A stretch of DNA of 64,000 nt from Actinacidiphila alni (GTDB lineage: Bacteria; Actinomycetota; Actinomycetes; Streptomycetales; Streptomycetaceae), in contig NZ_FONG01000004.1 of assembly GCF_900112845.1 (NCBI RefSeq), positions 248,001 to 312,000 of the forward strand, written 5' to 3'. The position numbers and the translations under genes are program-made. How positions within the stretch are numbered: the first letter of the stretch is position 1; each line of letters starts with the position of its first letter. Under the pieces are notes generated by a model. That model did no database searches, was not told the DNA's origin, and was given only the letters and a program-made list of their open reading frames with translations. Below are positions 43,410-53,042 of the stretch, in pieces.

Positions 43410-44318
43410 TTACCAGCCGCGGTTGGCGTAGTGCTCGGACTCCGGGAGGGTGTCGATGTTGATGCCGACCATGGCCTCGCCGAGGTTGCGGGAGGCGTCC
43501 GCGATGACCTTCGGGTCGTCGAAGAAGGTGGTGGCGCGGACGATGGCGGCGGCGCGCTTGGCCGGGTCGCCGGACTTGAAGATGCCGGAGCCGACGAAGA
43601 CGCCCTCGGCGCCGAGCTGGCGCATCAGCGCGGCGTCCGCGGGGGTGGCCACACCGCCGGCGGAGAACAGCACGACGGGCAGCTTGCCCAGCTCGAACAC
43701 CTCCTTGACCAGCTCGTACGGGGCACGCAGGTCCTTGGCGGCGGCGTACAGCTCGTTGTTGTCCAGGCCCTTGAGGCGGGAGATCTCGCCCTTGATCTGG
43801 CGCAGGTGGCGGACCGCCTCGACGACGTTGCCGGTGCCGGCCTCGCCCTTGGAGCGGATCATGGCCGCGCCCTCGGCGATCCGGCGCAGGGCCTCGCCGA
43901 GGTTGGTGGCGCCGCACACGAAGGGGGTGGTGAAGGCGAACTTGTCGGAGTGGTTGACCTCGTCGGCCGGGGTGAGGACCTCGGACTCGTCGATGTAGTC
44001 GACGCCGAGCGCCTGGAGCACCTGGGCCTCGACGAAGTGGCCGATCCGGGACTTGGCCATCACCGGGATGGACACCGCGTTGATGATGCCCTCGATCATG
44101 TCCGGGTCGGACATCCGGGCCACGCCGCCCTGCGCGCGGATGTCGGCGGGCACGCGCTCCAGCGCCATGACGGCGACGGCGCCGGCGTCCTCGGCGATCT
44201 TCGCCTGCTCCGGGGTGACGACATCCATGATCACGCCGCCCTTGAGCTGCTCGGCCATGCCGCGCTTGACGCGTGCGGTGCCGGTCTCGGGGGTCGTGGC
44301 GGAGGGGCTGGTGGACAC
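43410..44318 (-). CDS. pdxS: Pyridoxal 5'-phosphate synthase PdxS
   Basis: The 302-residue lyase builds PLP from ribose 5-phosphate, glyceraldehyde 3-phosphate and ammonia. K89 in [10 protein letters not shown] forms the first Schiff base and the second lysine lies in [14 protein letters not shown]; the phosphate loop is [14 protein letters not shown] at 44318 has GAGG at the right distance. The pair pdxS-pdxT precedes yebC. Confidence 0.98.
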   Translation of the reverse strand: MSTSPSATTPETGTARVKRGMAEQLKGGVIMDVVTPEQAKIAEDAGAVAVMALERVPADIRAQGGVARMSDPDMIEGIINAVSIPVMAKSRIGHFVEAQVLQALGVDYIDESEVLTPADEVNHSDKFAFTTPFVCGATNLGEALRRIAEGAAMIRSKGEAGTGNVVEAVRHLRQIKGEISRLKGLDNNELYAAAKDLRAPYELVKEVFELGKLPVVLFSAGGVATPADAALMRQLGAEGVFVGSGIFKSGDPAKRAAAIVRATTFFDDPKVIADASRNLGEAMVGINIDTLPESEHYANRGW

Positions 44319-44465
44319 GGGGTGACCTCGCTTTGGACGGAAGGGGGCCAAGAGTGGCTTTTCTTCATGGTCCGGCCGGTGTGGGGCCTGGAAAAAGGGC
44401 CAATTCCGCGTCGGTGGCTCCCCGCGCGAGGGTGATTTCCGGCCACCGTGTGCGGTGGCCCTCGG

Positions 44466-45023
44466 CTACCCGGCCGGGTGGCTCCCCGCGCCGTCCGCCG
44501 TCAGCGGCACCGGCGGCTCGTCGTCCATCTCGAAGGCCAGCGGGAAGGGCGCGTGGCCGGCGAGCCGGAACCAGCGCACCACCCGGTGCCTGCGGACCGC
44601 CCGCGCCGCGCGCACCGCGTCGTTGTGGAAGCGGCGGGCCATCGGGACCCGGCGCACCGACTGGGTCAGCTCGGTGATCGCCGCGCTGCCGCCCGGTGCC
44701 TGGGCGACCTCGGCGACCGCGCCCGGTTCGGCGAACACCACCCGCAGCGCCTGGCTCAGCTCGCTCTCGGCGACCTCCCGCTGCTCCGGCTCGGCCTGCC
44801 GGGCCGCGTGCGCGGACTCGTACAGCACGATCGACGCCGCCGGGTCCAGCACCCCGGCCGTGGCCAGTTCCTGGGCCACCGAGGCGCGGCGCAGCAGTTG
44901 CGCGTCCAGGGCGGCGCGCGCCGCGTCGATCCTGGCGTGCAGCCGGTCGAGCCGGCCGGCCGTCCAGCTCAGGTAGAGGCCGATCGCGACGATCGCGACC
45001 GCGACCCAGATGATGGTGGTCAC
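44466..45023 (-). CDS. LemA-like single-pass membrane protein
   Basis: A 185-residue protein with an N-terminal membrane helix (IIWVAVAIVAIGLYLSWTA) followed by long helices (RLHARIDAARAALDAQLLRRASV; ESELSQALRVVF) and an ITELTQSVRRVPMARRFHNDAV segment that recalls the LemA fold. Function is unknown. The start is GTG at 45023. It follows pimA by 14 bases, so it belongs to the pgsA-acyltransferase-pimA transcript. Confidence 0.7.
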   Translation of the reverse strand: MTTIIWVAVAIVAIGLYLSWTAGRLDRLHARIDAARAALDAQLLRRASVAQELATAGVLDPAASIVLYESAHAARQAEPEQREVAESELSQALRVVFAEPGAVAEVAQAPGGSAAITELTQSVRRVPMARRFHNDAVRAARAVRRHRVVRWFRLAGHAPFPLAFEMDDEPPVPLTADGAGSHPAG

Positions 45024-45037
45024 CTTTTCCGTCCCCG

Positions 45038-46198
45038 TCAGTCTCTGGCCAGGCCGAAGCGGGCGCGCAGGCCGGTGCGTTCGTCGGCGGCGACATGCGC
45101 GGCGCCGTCGGCGACGGTCTCGTAGACGGCCAGGATGTCGCCGCCGACCACCGACCAGTCGAAGCGCCGTACGTGGGCGCTGCCGCGGGTGCGCAGTTCG
45201 GTGCGGCGGTCCGGGTCGGCGAGCAGCCGCACCGCGGCGGCGGCCAGCGCGTCGGCGTCCTCATTGGCGAACAGTTCGCCCGCGGCGCCCTGGTCGAGGA
45301 CCTGCGCGAAGGCGTCGAGGTCGCTGGCGAGCACCGCGGCGCCCGCGGACATCGCCTCGACCAGGATGATCCCGAAGGATTCGCCGCCGGTGTTCGGCGC
45401 CACGTACAGGTCGACGCTGCGCAGCAGCCGCGCCTTGTCCTCGTCGCTGACCATGCCGAGGAATTCGACCCGCTCGCGCATGGCGGGCGGCAGCGACTCG
45501 ACGGCCTCCTCCTCGTCGCCGCGGCCGGCCACCAGCAGCCGGGTGCCGGGGCGCTCGGCGAGGATCTTCGGCAGCGCGCGCATCAGCACCGGCAGGCCCT
45601 TGCGCGGCTCGTCGATCCGGCCGATGAAGCCGATCGTCCCGCCCTGCCACTCCTTCTTGGGCTCGGCGCGGGCGAAGAAGTCCACGTCGACGCCGTTGGG
45701 GATGACCACCGCGTCGCCGCCGAGGTGTTCCACCAGGGTGCGGCGGGCGTACTCGCTGACCGCGATCCGGGCCCTGATCTTCTCCAGCGCGGGCTGCAGG
45801 ATCGGGTACGCGGCGATCATCGCGCGCGAGCGCGGGTTGGAGGTGTGGAAGGTCGCCACGATCGGGCCCTGCGCCGCCCAGCAGGCGAGCAGGCCGAGCG
45901 ACGGCGAGCTGGGTTCGTGGATGTGGACGACGTCGAAGGCGCCGTCGTGCAGCCAGCGGCGGACCCGGGCGGCGGACAGGAAGCCGAAGTTGAGCCGGGC
46001 CACCGAGCCGTTGTACGGCACCGGCACCGCGCGCCCGGCCGACACCACGTACGGCGGCAGCGGTGTCTCGTCGTCGGCCGGCGCGAGGACGGAGACCTCG
46101 TGGCCGAGGCCGATCAGGTGCTCGGCGAGGTCGCGGATGTGGAACTGGACGCCGCCGGGGACGTCCCAGGAGTACGGGCAGACGATCCCGATCCTCAC
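45038..46198 (-). CDS. pimA: Phosphatidyl-myo-inositol mannosyltransferase PimA
   Basis: A 386-residue GT4 glycosyltransferase that adds the first mannose from GDP-mannose to phosphatidylinositol at the inner membrane face. The GGVQFHIRDLAEHL loop, H in HIHEPSSPSLG, and ESFGIILVEAMSAG (nucleotide-sugar binding) match PimA. It overlaps the acyltransferase gene by four bases (GTGA), and pgsA precedes it, which fixes the pathway. Confidence 0.93.
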   Translation of the reverse strand: MRIGIVCPYSWDVPGGVQFHIRDLAEHLIGLGHEVSVLAPADDETPLPPYVVSAGRAVPVPYNGSVARLNFGFLSAARVRRWLHDGAFDVVHIHEPSSPSLGLLACWAAQGPIVATFHTSNPRSRAMIAAYPILQPALEKIRARIAVSEYARRTLVEHLGGDAVVIPNGVDVDFFARAEPKKEWQGGTIGFIGRIDEPRKGLPVLMRALPKILAERPGTRLLVAGRGDEEEAVESLPPAMRERVEFLGMVSDEDKARLLRSVDLYVAPNTGGESFGIILVEAMSAGAAVLASDLDAFAQVLDQGAAGELFANEDADALAAAAVRLLADPDRRTELRTRGSAHVRRFDWSVVGGDILAVYETVADGAAHVAADERTGLRARFGLARD

Positions 46199-47364
46199 GT
46201 TTTCTCCGATCCGGAGGGGTCCGGTGGGCCGCCCGCCGGACCGGCGGCGCCGTCCGTGGAGACGCCGGGGACCGGGTCCCGCGTTGCCTCGGGGAGAGGA
46301 GTCGCCGCCGCGCCGGGAGCCGTCTCCGGGCCTGGAGCCGCCTCGGGGCCGGGGCCTGCCTCCGGGCCGGGGGCCGCCTCGGCGATGGGGCCTGCCTCCG
46401 GGCGGGCGGCCGTTCCCTGGCCGGGCGTCGCCGCCGGGCCGGGATCTGCCGTGTCACCGCCCGCCGGCGGCTCGGGGCGCGGTTCGAGGTCGGACAGCCA
46501 CAGCCGTTGCAGCATGTGCCAGTCCTCGGGGTGGTCCGCGATGCCGGAGGCGTACGCGTCGGCCAGCTCCTGCGTCATCGCGGACGTCTTCGCCGCGCGG
46601 TCGCCGCTGTCGGGGACCTTGACCGGCGGGTGCACCCGGCCCTGCATGACGGGCGACCCGTCGTACCAGAGGGTCACCGGCAGCAGCAGCGCGCCGGTCT
46701 GCTGGGCCAGCATCGCGGGACCTGCGGGCATCCGGGTGCGTTCGCCGAAGAAGTCCACCTCGACGCCGCTCGCCGACAGGTCGCGGTCGGCGACCAGGCA
46801 GACCAGGCCGCCGGCCCGCAGCCGCCGGGCGAGGGTGCCGAAGGCGGCGCCGCCGGTGTGCGGCAGCACCTCCATGCCCAGGCTCTCGCGGTAGGCGACG
46901 AAGCGGTCGTAGAGCGTCTCGGGCTTGAGGCGTTCGGCGACGGTGGTGAAGGGCGTCTCCAGCTTGGTGGTCACCCAGGCGCCGGCCAGGTCGTAGTTGC
47001 CCATATGCGGCAGCGCGAGGATGACGCCGCGGCCGGCGGCCATGCCGTCGGTCAGGTAGTGCACGTCCTTGGGGTCGAAGCCGCCGCGGATGCGGTCCTT
47101 GCTCCAGGCCGGCAGCCGGAAGGACTCCATCCAGTAGCGCAGGTAGGAGCGCATCACCGCCCGCGACAGCTCGCGCAGCCGCGCCTGGTCGGCGTCCGGC
47201 ACCACCCGGACCAGATTGGCCTCCAGGCGCCGCACGCCCTTGCCGCGCTGCCGCCAGGCCACGTCGGCGATGGTGCGCCCGAGAGCGCGGGCGGCGGGTT
47301 CCGGCAGCGTTTTGACGGCGCTCCAGCCGAGCCCGTAGAGCCCGTCGACCAGCCGTTCCCTCAC
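46195..47364 (-). CDS. Phosphatidylinositol mannoside acyltransferase
   Basis: A 389-residue LpxL/HtrB-type acyltransferase that should place a fatty acid on the mannose of PIM1 or PIM2 (PatA role in mycobacteria). The HX4D motif is H120-MGNY-D125; VADRDLSASGVEVDFFG and LWYDGSPVMQG follow the family. The catalytic part ends near residue 298; the last 90 residues are a Pro/Gly/Ala/Glu-rich tail with GPEA-like repeats. GTG at 47364 overlaps the pgsA stop by four bases. Confidence 0.92.
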   Translation of the reverse strand: MRERLVDGLYGLGWSAVKTLPEPAARALGRTIADVAWRQRGKGVRRLEANLVRVVPDADQARLRELSRAVMRSYLRYWMESFRLPAWSKDRIRGGFDPKDVHYLTDGMAAGRGVILALPHMGNYDLAGAWVTTKLETPFTTVAERLKPETLYDRFVAYRESLGMEVLPHTGGAAFGTLARRLRAGGLVCLVADRDLSASGVEVDFFGERTRMPAGPAMLAQQTGALLLPVTLWYDGSPVMQGRVHPPVKVPDSGDRAAKTSAMTQELADAYASGIADHPEDWHMLQRLWLSDLEPRPEPPAGGDTADPGPAATPGQGTAARPEAGPIAEAAPGPEAGPGPEAAPGPETAPGAAATPLPEATRDPVPGVSTDGAAGPAGGPPDPSGSEKT

Positions 47365-48038
47365 GCGCCGCTCCCCTGGCCCGCGGTGGCCGCAGCGGCC
47401 GCCGCGGCCGCGTCCGCCTCGGCCGACTCGCGGCGGACGGTGACGACCCGCTGGATCAGGGTGACCAGGCTGCCCGCCGCGACCACCCACAGGGCGACCG
47501 GCAGCAGGTACTGGATGCCGGGCACGCCGAATTTGTGGAGTCCGGCGAAGCCGCACAGCGTCAGTGTGATGACCAGCCGCTCGGCGCGCTCGACCAGGCC
47601 GTTGACGTTGACGGGCAGGCCGATCGCCTCGCCGCGCGCCTTGGTGTACGACACGACCTGGCCGCTGGCCAGGCAGAAGATCGTCACCGCGCAGAGCACG
47701 AGGTCGTCGCCGCGGCCCGCGTACCACATGGCAAGACCGCCGAAGATGCCCGCGTCGGCGACCCGGTCCAGGGTCGAGTCGAGGAACGCGCCCCAGCGGC
47801 TGGAGACCCCGGCCTGGCGGGCCATGTTGCCGTCGACCAGGTCGGAGAAGACGAACAGGGTGATGACCACGGTGCCCCAGAAGAACTCGCCCCTGGGGTA
47901 GAAGGCCAGTGCGCCCGCCATGACACCCGCGGTGCCGAGCAGGGTCACCGCGTCGGGGCTGACCCCCTTGCGGAGCAGAAATGCGGCGAACGGCGTGAGA
48001 ACACGCGTGAAGAACGCACGCGCGTACTTGTTCAGCAT
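47361..48038 (-). CDS. pgsA: Phosphatidylinositol (phosphate) synthase, CDP-alcohol transferase
   Basis: The 225-residue membrane enzyme joins CDP-diacylglycerol to an inositol phosphate. The CDP-alcohol motif is complete: D66, D69-G70, A73-R74, G83, D87 and D91 (SDLVDGNMARQAG then WGAFLDSTLD). Six hydrophobic segments are visible. The tail is Ala-rich. ATG at 48038 has GGAAGG upstream. It leads the PIM operon. Confidence 0.93.
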   Translation of the reverse strand: MLNKYARAFFTRVLTPFAAFLLRKGVSPDAVTLLGTAGVMAGALAFYPRGEFFWGTVVITLFVFSDLVDGNMARQAGVSSRWGAFLDSTLDRVADAGIFGGLAMWYAGRGDDLVLCAVTIFCLASGQVVSYTKARGEAIGLPVNVNGLVERAERLVITLTLCGFAGLHKFGVPGIQYLLPVALWVVAAGSLVTLIQRVVTVRRESAEADAAAAAAAATAGQGSGA

Positions 48039-48338
48039 GGCCTTCCCGACAGGTCGGAGGGTGGTGTCACGGCGGCCGGAGCGGCAACCGGATGGCCCAT
48101 CGTAGCCAGACCCCGCATGCCCGATGTCCCAGGCACTGCCGTAGCGCCGCCACGGGTCGTGGAGCGACGGCCCGGCGTACGACGTATGGACGCACCGTGA
48201 CCGTCGTGGGAAGGTCGAAGGACCGCGGGCGTCGTCGAGGCCGCCTGTGCGTGGAGCGGTCTCCCGTGGCGCCCCTCGGGCGCGCCCCCTTCGAGGGCGC
48301 GGTCCCCCAGGAAGTTGCGGACCGGGAGGCGAGACCAC
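48039..48338. other. Divergent promoter region, no gene seen
   Basis: About 300 bases separate pgsA from the EF-G-like gene on the other strand. It should hold both promoters. GC-rich inverted segments near 48265-48305 may fold, but no gene or known operator is evident. Confidence 0.5.
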
Positions 48339-50558
48339 GTGGGTGGTGCAGCGGACAAACGAGACGTGCAGCCAGGAGCCGCCGGAAGGGCACCGGCGGC
48401 CGACCGCCCCGAGAACGTGCGCAATGTGGTGCTGGTCGGCCACAGCGGAGCAGGCAAGACGACGCTGGTGGAGGCGCTGGCGCTGACCACCGGTGCGGTG
48501 AACCGGGCGGGCCGGGTGGAGGACGGCGGCTCGGTCTCCGACCACGACGAGATCGAGCAGCGGCAGCAGCGCTCGGTGCAGCTGTCCCTCGTCCCCGTGG
48601 AGTGGGGCGGGATCAAGGTCAATGTGCTGGACACCCCCGGATACGCGGATTTCGTCGGGGAGTTGAGGGCCGGTCTGCGCGCCGCGGACGCGGCCCTCTT
48701 CGTCGTCTCGGCCGCGCAGGACGGCGAGGGCATCGGCGGCGCGACACGGATGGTGTGGGACGAGTGCGCGGCCGTCGGGATGCCGCGGGCGGTCGTGGTG
48801 ACGCATCTGGAGTCGGCGCGGGCCGGTTTCGAGGAGATGGCCGCGCAGTGCGCCGCGGAGCTGGGCGGCGACTCCCCCGACTCCGTGCTGCCGCTGTACC
48901 TGCCGGTGCACGGCCCGGCGGGCCCGGACGGCCACGCGCCGGTGACGGGCCTGGCGGGGCTGCTGTCCCAGCGGGTGTACGACTACTCCTCCGGCGAGCG
49001 GACCGATGCCGCCCCGGACGCGGAGCTGCTCCCGCTGATGGCGGGCGCCCGGGACCGGCTGATCGAGGGGATCATCGCCGAGAGCGAGGACGAGACCTTG
49101 ATGGACCGCTACCTCGGCGGCGAGGAGCTGGACATCAAGACGCTGATCGAGGACCTGGAACGGGCGGTGGCGCGCGGCACCTTCCACCCGGTGCTGGCGG
49201 CGGCGCCCGCCGCGGACGGCGCTCGGCAGGGCCTGGGCACGGTGGAGCTGCTGGAGCTGGTCACCGGCGGCTTCCCGACCCCGCTGGAGCGTACGGTGCC
49301 GCCGGTGACCGCCCCGGAGGGCGGCGGCCGCACCGAGCTGGCCTGCGACCCGGACGGGCCGCTGGCCGCCGAGGTGGTCAAGACGTCCTCGGACCCGTAC
49401 GTCGGGCGGATCAGCATGGTGCGGGTCTTCTCCGGCACGCTGCGCCCGGACGAGACGGTGCATGTGTCGGGGCACGGCATGGAGGACCGCGGGCACGAGG
49501 ACCACGACGTGGACGAGCGGGTCGGCGCGCTGTCCTCGCCCTTCGGCAAGCACCAGCGGCCGGTGCCGTCCGCGCGCGCCGGTGATCTGGTGTGCGTGGC
49601 CAAGCTGACCCGCGCCGAGACCGGCGACACCCTCTCGTCGAAGGAGCGCCCACTGCTGATGGAGCCGTGGGTGATGCCGGACCCGCTGCTGCCGGTCGCC
49701 ATCGAGGCGCACAGCAAGGCGGACGAGGACAAGCTGTCGCAGGGGCTGGCGCGGCTGGTCGCCGAGGACCCGACGATGCGCCTCGAACACAATCCGGACA
49801 CCCGGCAGGTGGTGCTGTGGTGCATGGGCGAGGCGCACGCCGATGTCGCGCTGGAGCGGCTGCGCAGCCGGTACGGGGTGCAGGTGGACGCGGTGCCGCA
49901 CCGGGTGCCGCTGCGCGAGACCTTCGGCGCTCCGGTGGCGGCCCGCGGCCGGCACGTCAAACAGTCCGGCGGGCACGGGCAGTTCGCGATCTGCGAGATC
50001 CAGGTGGAGCCGCTGCCGGTCGGCTCCGGCATCGAATTCGTCGACAAGGTGATCGGCGGCGCGGTGCCGCGGCAGTTCATCCCGTCGGTGGAGAAGGGGG
50101 TGCGCGCGCAGGCCGAGCGCGGGGTCGCGCTCGGTTTCTCCGTGGTGGACATCCGGGTCACGCTCACCGACGGCAAGGCCCATTCGGTGGACTCCTCGGA
50201 CGCCGCCTTCCAGACCGCGGGCGCGCTGGCGCTGCGCGAGGCCGCGGCGGGCGCGCCGATCCATCTGCTGGAGCCGGTCGCGGAGGTCGGTGTCATGGTG
50301 CCGGACGCGTACGTGGGTCCGGTGATGAGCGATCTGTCCGGGCGGCGCGGGCGGGTGCTGGGCACGGAACCCGCGGGCGCCGGGCGCTCGGTGGTGCGCG
50401 CGGAGGTCCCCGAGATCGAGATCGGACGGTACGCGGTGGACCTGCGGTCGCTGTCGCACGGCATGGGCAGATTCAGCAGGCAGTACGCGCGGCACGAACC
50501 GATGCCCGCCCAACTCGCCGCGAAACTGCGGCAGGAGGCGGCCGAGCACGCCAGGTAG
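48339..50558 (+). CDS. EF-G-like translational GTPase with degenerate G motifs
   Basis: A 739-residue protein with the five-domain EF-G layout. G1 is GHSGAGKT (34-41) and G3 DTPGYADF, but the effector region reads RQQRSVQLS where EF-G has RGITI, and the guanine-specificity motif NKxD is replaced by T155-H-L-E158. Domain IV (SGGHGQFAICEIQVEP) and domain V ([27 protein letters not shown]) are complete. It belongs to the EF-G2-like group of actinobacteria whose function is not settled. GTG at 48339 has GGGAGG upstream. It is plus-strand inside a minus-strand block. Confidence 0.9.
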   Translation: MGGAADKRDVQPGAAGRAPAADRPENVRNVVLVGHSGAGKTTLVEALALTTGAVNRAGRVEDGGSVSDHDEIEQRQQRSVQLSLVPVEWGGIKVNVLDTPGYADFVGELRAGLRAADAALFVVSAAQDGEGIGGATRMVWDECAAVGMPRAVVVTHLESARAGFEEMAAQCAAELGGDSPDSVLPLYLPVHGPAGPDGHAPVTGLAGLLSQRVYDYSSGERTDAAPDAELLPLMAGARDRLIEGIIAESEDETLMDRYLGGEELDIKTLIEDLERAVARGTFHPVLAAAPAADGARQGLGTVELLELVTGGFPTPLERTVPPVTAPEGGGRTELACDPDGPLAAEVVKTSSDPYVGRISMVRVFSGTLRPDETVHVSGHGMEDRGHEDHDVDERVGALSSPFGKHQRPVPSARAGDLVCVAKLTRAETGDTLSSKERPLLMEPWVMPDPLLPVAIEAHSKADEDKLSQGLARLVAEDPTMRLEHNPDTRQVVLWCMGEAHADVALERLRSRYGVQVDAVPHRVPLRETFGAPVAARGRHVKQSGGHGQFAICEIQVEPLPVGSGIEFVDKVIGGAVPRQFIPSVEKGVRAQAERGVALGFSVVDIRVTLTDGKAHSVDSSDAAFQTAGALALREAAAGAPIHLLEPVAEVGVMVPDAYVGPVMSDLSGRRGRVLGTEPAGAGRSVVRAEVPEIEIGRYAVDLRSLSHGMGRFSRQYARHEPMPAQLAAKLRQEAAEHAR

Positions 50559-50786
50559 CGCACCAGGTGGCGCGCACGGCGGCGTACGTCGGCACAGTCG
50601 GCAAGTCGCCAAGTGGACATGTCCGCAGGCCAATCGGCGGCTCGCGGCCACGCCGCGGGCCGTCGCGCCGCTAATCTGGAGACTGCTCCGAACGTGTGAC
50701 GGTCACCCGTGCGGGGAATGGGCCGGTCGGAGCCGTGTGGACCGGTGAACCGGTGGGACGAACTGACTGGCGACTGGGGGCCTGTG

Positions 50787-52442
50787 GTGACCGACGGTAC
50801 GGGGTTCGACTTCAGCCCTGGCGCGCAGATCCCGCTGACCGGCAGCGACGGCGAGACGGGCGCGACGCAGGCACTGGCGTCCGCGGCGTACCGCGACACC
50901 CCGGTCACCACCCTGGTCGAGGCGAACGAGGCGGCGAGCGTCAAGGCGCCGCGGCTGTCGCTGTTCGCGCCGAATCTGGGTGAGGCGTTCGCCCGCGCGA
51001 TCCAGGTGCGGATGCTGGGCGCGGCCCGTAACGAACTCGTGCAGTCCTTCGGCGTGGTGCCGCAGACCGTGGTCGAGCACGCCCTCGCGGCCAACCGGAT
51101 CCGGCAGGAGCGCGACACCCGGCTGACCGTGGTGATGGGCGTGTGCGGGGTGCTCTTCCTGCCGGGTGTGCTGGTCTGGCTCGGTGCCTTCCAGTTGCGC
51201 CGGACGCTCGCGCAGCTCAAGGCGAGCGGCAGCCGGGCGGGGGCGTTCGGCGCGGTCGTGCTCGCGGTCACCGTCGCCTTCACCGTGCTGCTGGCCGTGA
51301 AGCCGCCGTTCAGCGGCTTCTGGGCGATGTACTTCCGGGTCCTGATGATCGCGCCGATCATCGGCTGGTTCTGGGCGAAGCGGATCTGCGAGGCGACCGC
51401 GAAGGACCTGCGCGACCGCTGGGCGGGCCTGGTGGCGGGCAGCGGGGTGGGGGCGAAGATCCCCGAGGCGGTCCCCCGCAACCCCAACCAGACCCGGGCC
51501 GAACTGCTGCGGCAGAGCCTGGCCAAGCTCTCCGCCGAGCAGAACAGCAATGTCGTCTTCTACGCCGGGCCCAAGGGAATACTGGGCATGGGCAGCCGGT
51601 GGGCGAACTGGCAGATGGCCGAGGAGCTGATCCCGCGCGAGGGGCTGGCCGAGATCCATCCCTTCCGCAGCTGGGACGTGATCCGCGCCATCCACGACCA
51701 GCTGCGGATGATCGAGCGCGGTCCGCTGCACACCGGCGGTTTCCCCAAGCCGTCGATAAAGCACTGGGTCGTGGTGCCGGTCGGCGAGGGCGCGGGCAAG
51801 ATCGCCCGGCCGACCGGTCCCGAGGTCGACTCCTTCTCGGTGAAGGACTTCGAGATCCAGCGGATCTGCAACACCCAGCAGTTCGGCAAGGGCAACCGGC
51901 ACTATCTGGGCATCCAGTTCACCCTCTGGGACGGCAATCTGGTCATCACGCTGATGATCACGGTGACCGTGCTGGCGCACACGCTGCGCGTGGAGGTCAC
52001 CGGGCACGCGCTCGGCCCGATCCACCCCATCTTCACCTCGGGCCCGCCGGCCAAGGAGAAGACGATCAGCAAGCCGGTGAAGTTCTGGGAGACCAAGACC
52101 GTGCAGCTGCCGTTGATCGGGTCGGACGAGGTGGTACGGCTGGCCGCCCGCGCGCCGCTGACCTGGTTCCCGAGCGTGCTCGACCACCTCGGCGGCACCC
52201 TGAAGCTGCCCGAGCCCTTCGGGCTGCGGCACACCTGGGCGGACAAGCCGTGGAAGCACCGCTTCATGGCCGACGACGCGCTGCGCGCCGCGACTCCCGT
52301 GCTGCGGGCGGTGCACTCCGCCGCGATCCAGGTGATGACCGAGAACGGCGTGGACACCTCGCACTTCGCCAGCCGCTCGTCGGTCCTCAGCGGCATGGTG
52401 CAGAGCGTGGAGCCCGGTCAGGCCGACGTGTACAACGCCTGA
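50787..52442 (+). CDS. Large conserved membrane protein of unknown function
   Basis: A 551-residue protein I do not recognise. Three hydrophobic segments group at about residues 112-135, 147-165 and 172-194, and another lies near 391-405 (VITLMITVTVLAHTL); the rest is predicted soluble. A region FEIQRICNTQQFGKGNRHYLGIQFTLWDGN looks conserved. No enzymatic motif is clear. GTG at 50787 (or 50784) follows a G-run. Homologues in Streptomyces are likely at this place. Confidence 0.8.
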   Translation: MTDGTGFDFSPGAQIPLTGSDGETGATQALASAAYRDTPVTTLVEANEAASVKAPRLSLFAPNLGEAFARAIQVRMLGAARNELVQSFGVVPQTVVEHALAANRIRQERDTRLTVVMGVCGVLFLPGVLVWLGAFQLRRTLAQLKASGSRAGAFGAVVLAVTVAFTVLLAVKPPFSGFWAMYFRVLMIAPIIGWFWAKRICEATAKDLRDRWAGLVAGSGVGAKIPEAVPRNPNQTRAELLRQSLAKLSAEQNSNVVFYAGPKGILGMGSRWANWQMAEELIPREGLAEIHPFRSWDVIRAIHDQLRMIERGPLHTGGFPKPSIKHWVVVPVGEGAGKIARPTGPEVDSFSVKDFEIQRICNTQQFGKGNRHYLGIQFTLWDGNLVITLMITVTVLAHTLRVEVTGHALGPIHPIFTSGPPAKEKTISKPVKFWETKTVQLPLIGSDEVVRLAARAPLTWFPSVLDHLGGTLKLPEPFGLRHTWADKPWKHRFMADDALRAATPVLRAVHSAAIQVMTENGVDTSHFASRSSVLSGMVQSVEPGQADVYNA

Positions 52443-52447
52443 TCCCG

Positions 52448-52474
52448 GCCGCGGGCCCGCGCGGGGCCCGCGGC
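52448..52474. terminator. Bidirectional terminator between the membrane-protein gene and the HIT gene
   Basis: A perfect 11-bp stem (52448-52458 with 52464-52474) with a GCGCG loop lies between converging genes. Confidence 0.8.
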
Positions 52475-52481
52475 GTCCGGC

Positions 52482-53030
52482 TCAGGCGGCGGGCCAGGCG
52501 TCGGCGAGCATCTTGCGGGTGTCCGCGAGCAGTTGCGGCAGCACCTTCGTGTGGCCGACCACCGGCATGAAATTGACGTCGCCGCCCCAGCGCGGCACCA
52601 CGTGCTGGTGCAGGTGCGCCGCGATCCCGGCGCCCGCGACATCGCCCTGGTTCATGCCGATGTTGAAGCCCTGCGCGCCGGACGCGGCCCGCAGCGCGGT
52701 CATCGCCTGCTTGGTGAGCGCCGCCAGCTCCGCGGTCTCGTCGCCGTCCAGCTCGGTGTAGTCCGCGACGTGCCGGTAGGGCACCACCATGAGGTGCCCG
52801 CTGTTGTACGGGTAGAGATTGAGCACCGCGTAGACGTGCTCGCCCCGGGCGATGATCAGCCCGTCCTCGTCGGACTCGGCCGGGACCACGCAGAACGGAC
52901 ATCCGTCACCGGCACCGGGGCCGGTGGGCTTGTTCTCGCCCTGGATGTACGCCATCCGGTGCGGGGTCCACAGGCGCTGGAACGCGTCCGGCACCCCCGC
53001 TCCGATCTGCTGTTCCGGCTCACTCGTCAT
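52482..53030 (-). CDS. HIT-family nucleotide hydrolase/phosphorylase
   Basis: A 182-residue protein with the histidine triad HLHQHVVPRW and an upstream zinc-type CPFC. The mycobacterial relative in the same place (after thrS) is an AP4A phosphorylase-type protein, so a dinucleoside-polyphosphate substrate is plausible. ATG at 53030 (MTSEPEQQIG) is chosen; a longer start at 53042 abuts the thrS terminator stem. Confidence 0.92.
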   Translation of the reverse strand: MTSEPEQQIGAGVPDAFQRLWTPHRMAYIQGENKPTGPGAGDGCPFCVVPAESDEDGLIIARGEHVYAVLNLYPYNSGHLMVVPYRHVADYTELDGDETAELAALTKQAMTALRAASGAQGFNIGMNQGDVAGAGIAAHLHQHVVPRWGGDVNFMPVVGHTKVLPQLLADTRKMLADAWPAA

Positions 53031-53042
53031 GCCGCTCAGCAT

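Noticed and set aside
47361..50651. 1096-residue minus-strand open frame joined to pgsA
   Set aside because: Only the last 225 residues are PgsA; the rest is antisense to the EF-G-like gene, and a good ribosome site precedes the internal ATG at 48038.
53031..53042. Upstream ATG for the HIT protein (MLSG...)
   Set aside because: It abuts the thrS terminator stem and its apparent ribosome site is part of that stem; the ATG at 53030 gives the family N-terminus.
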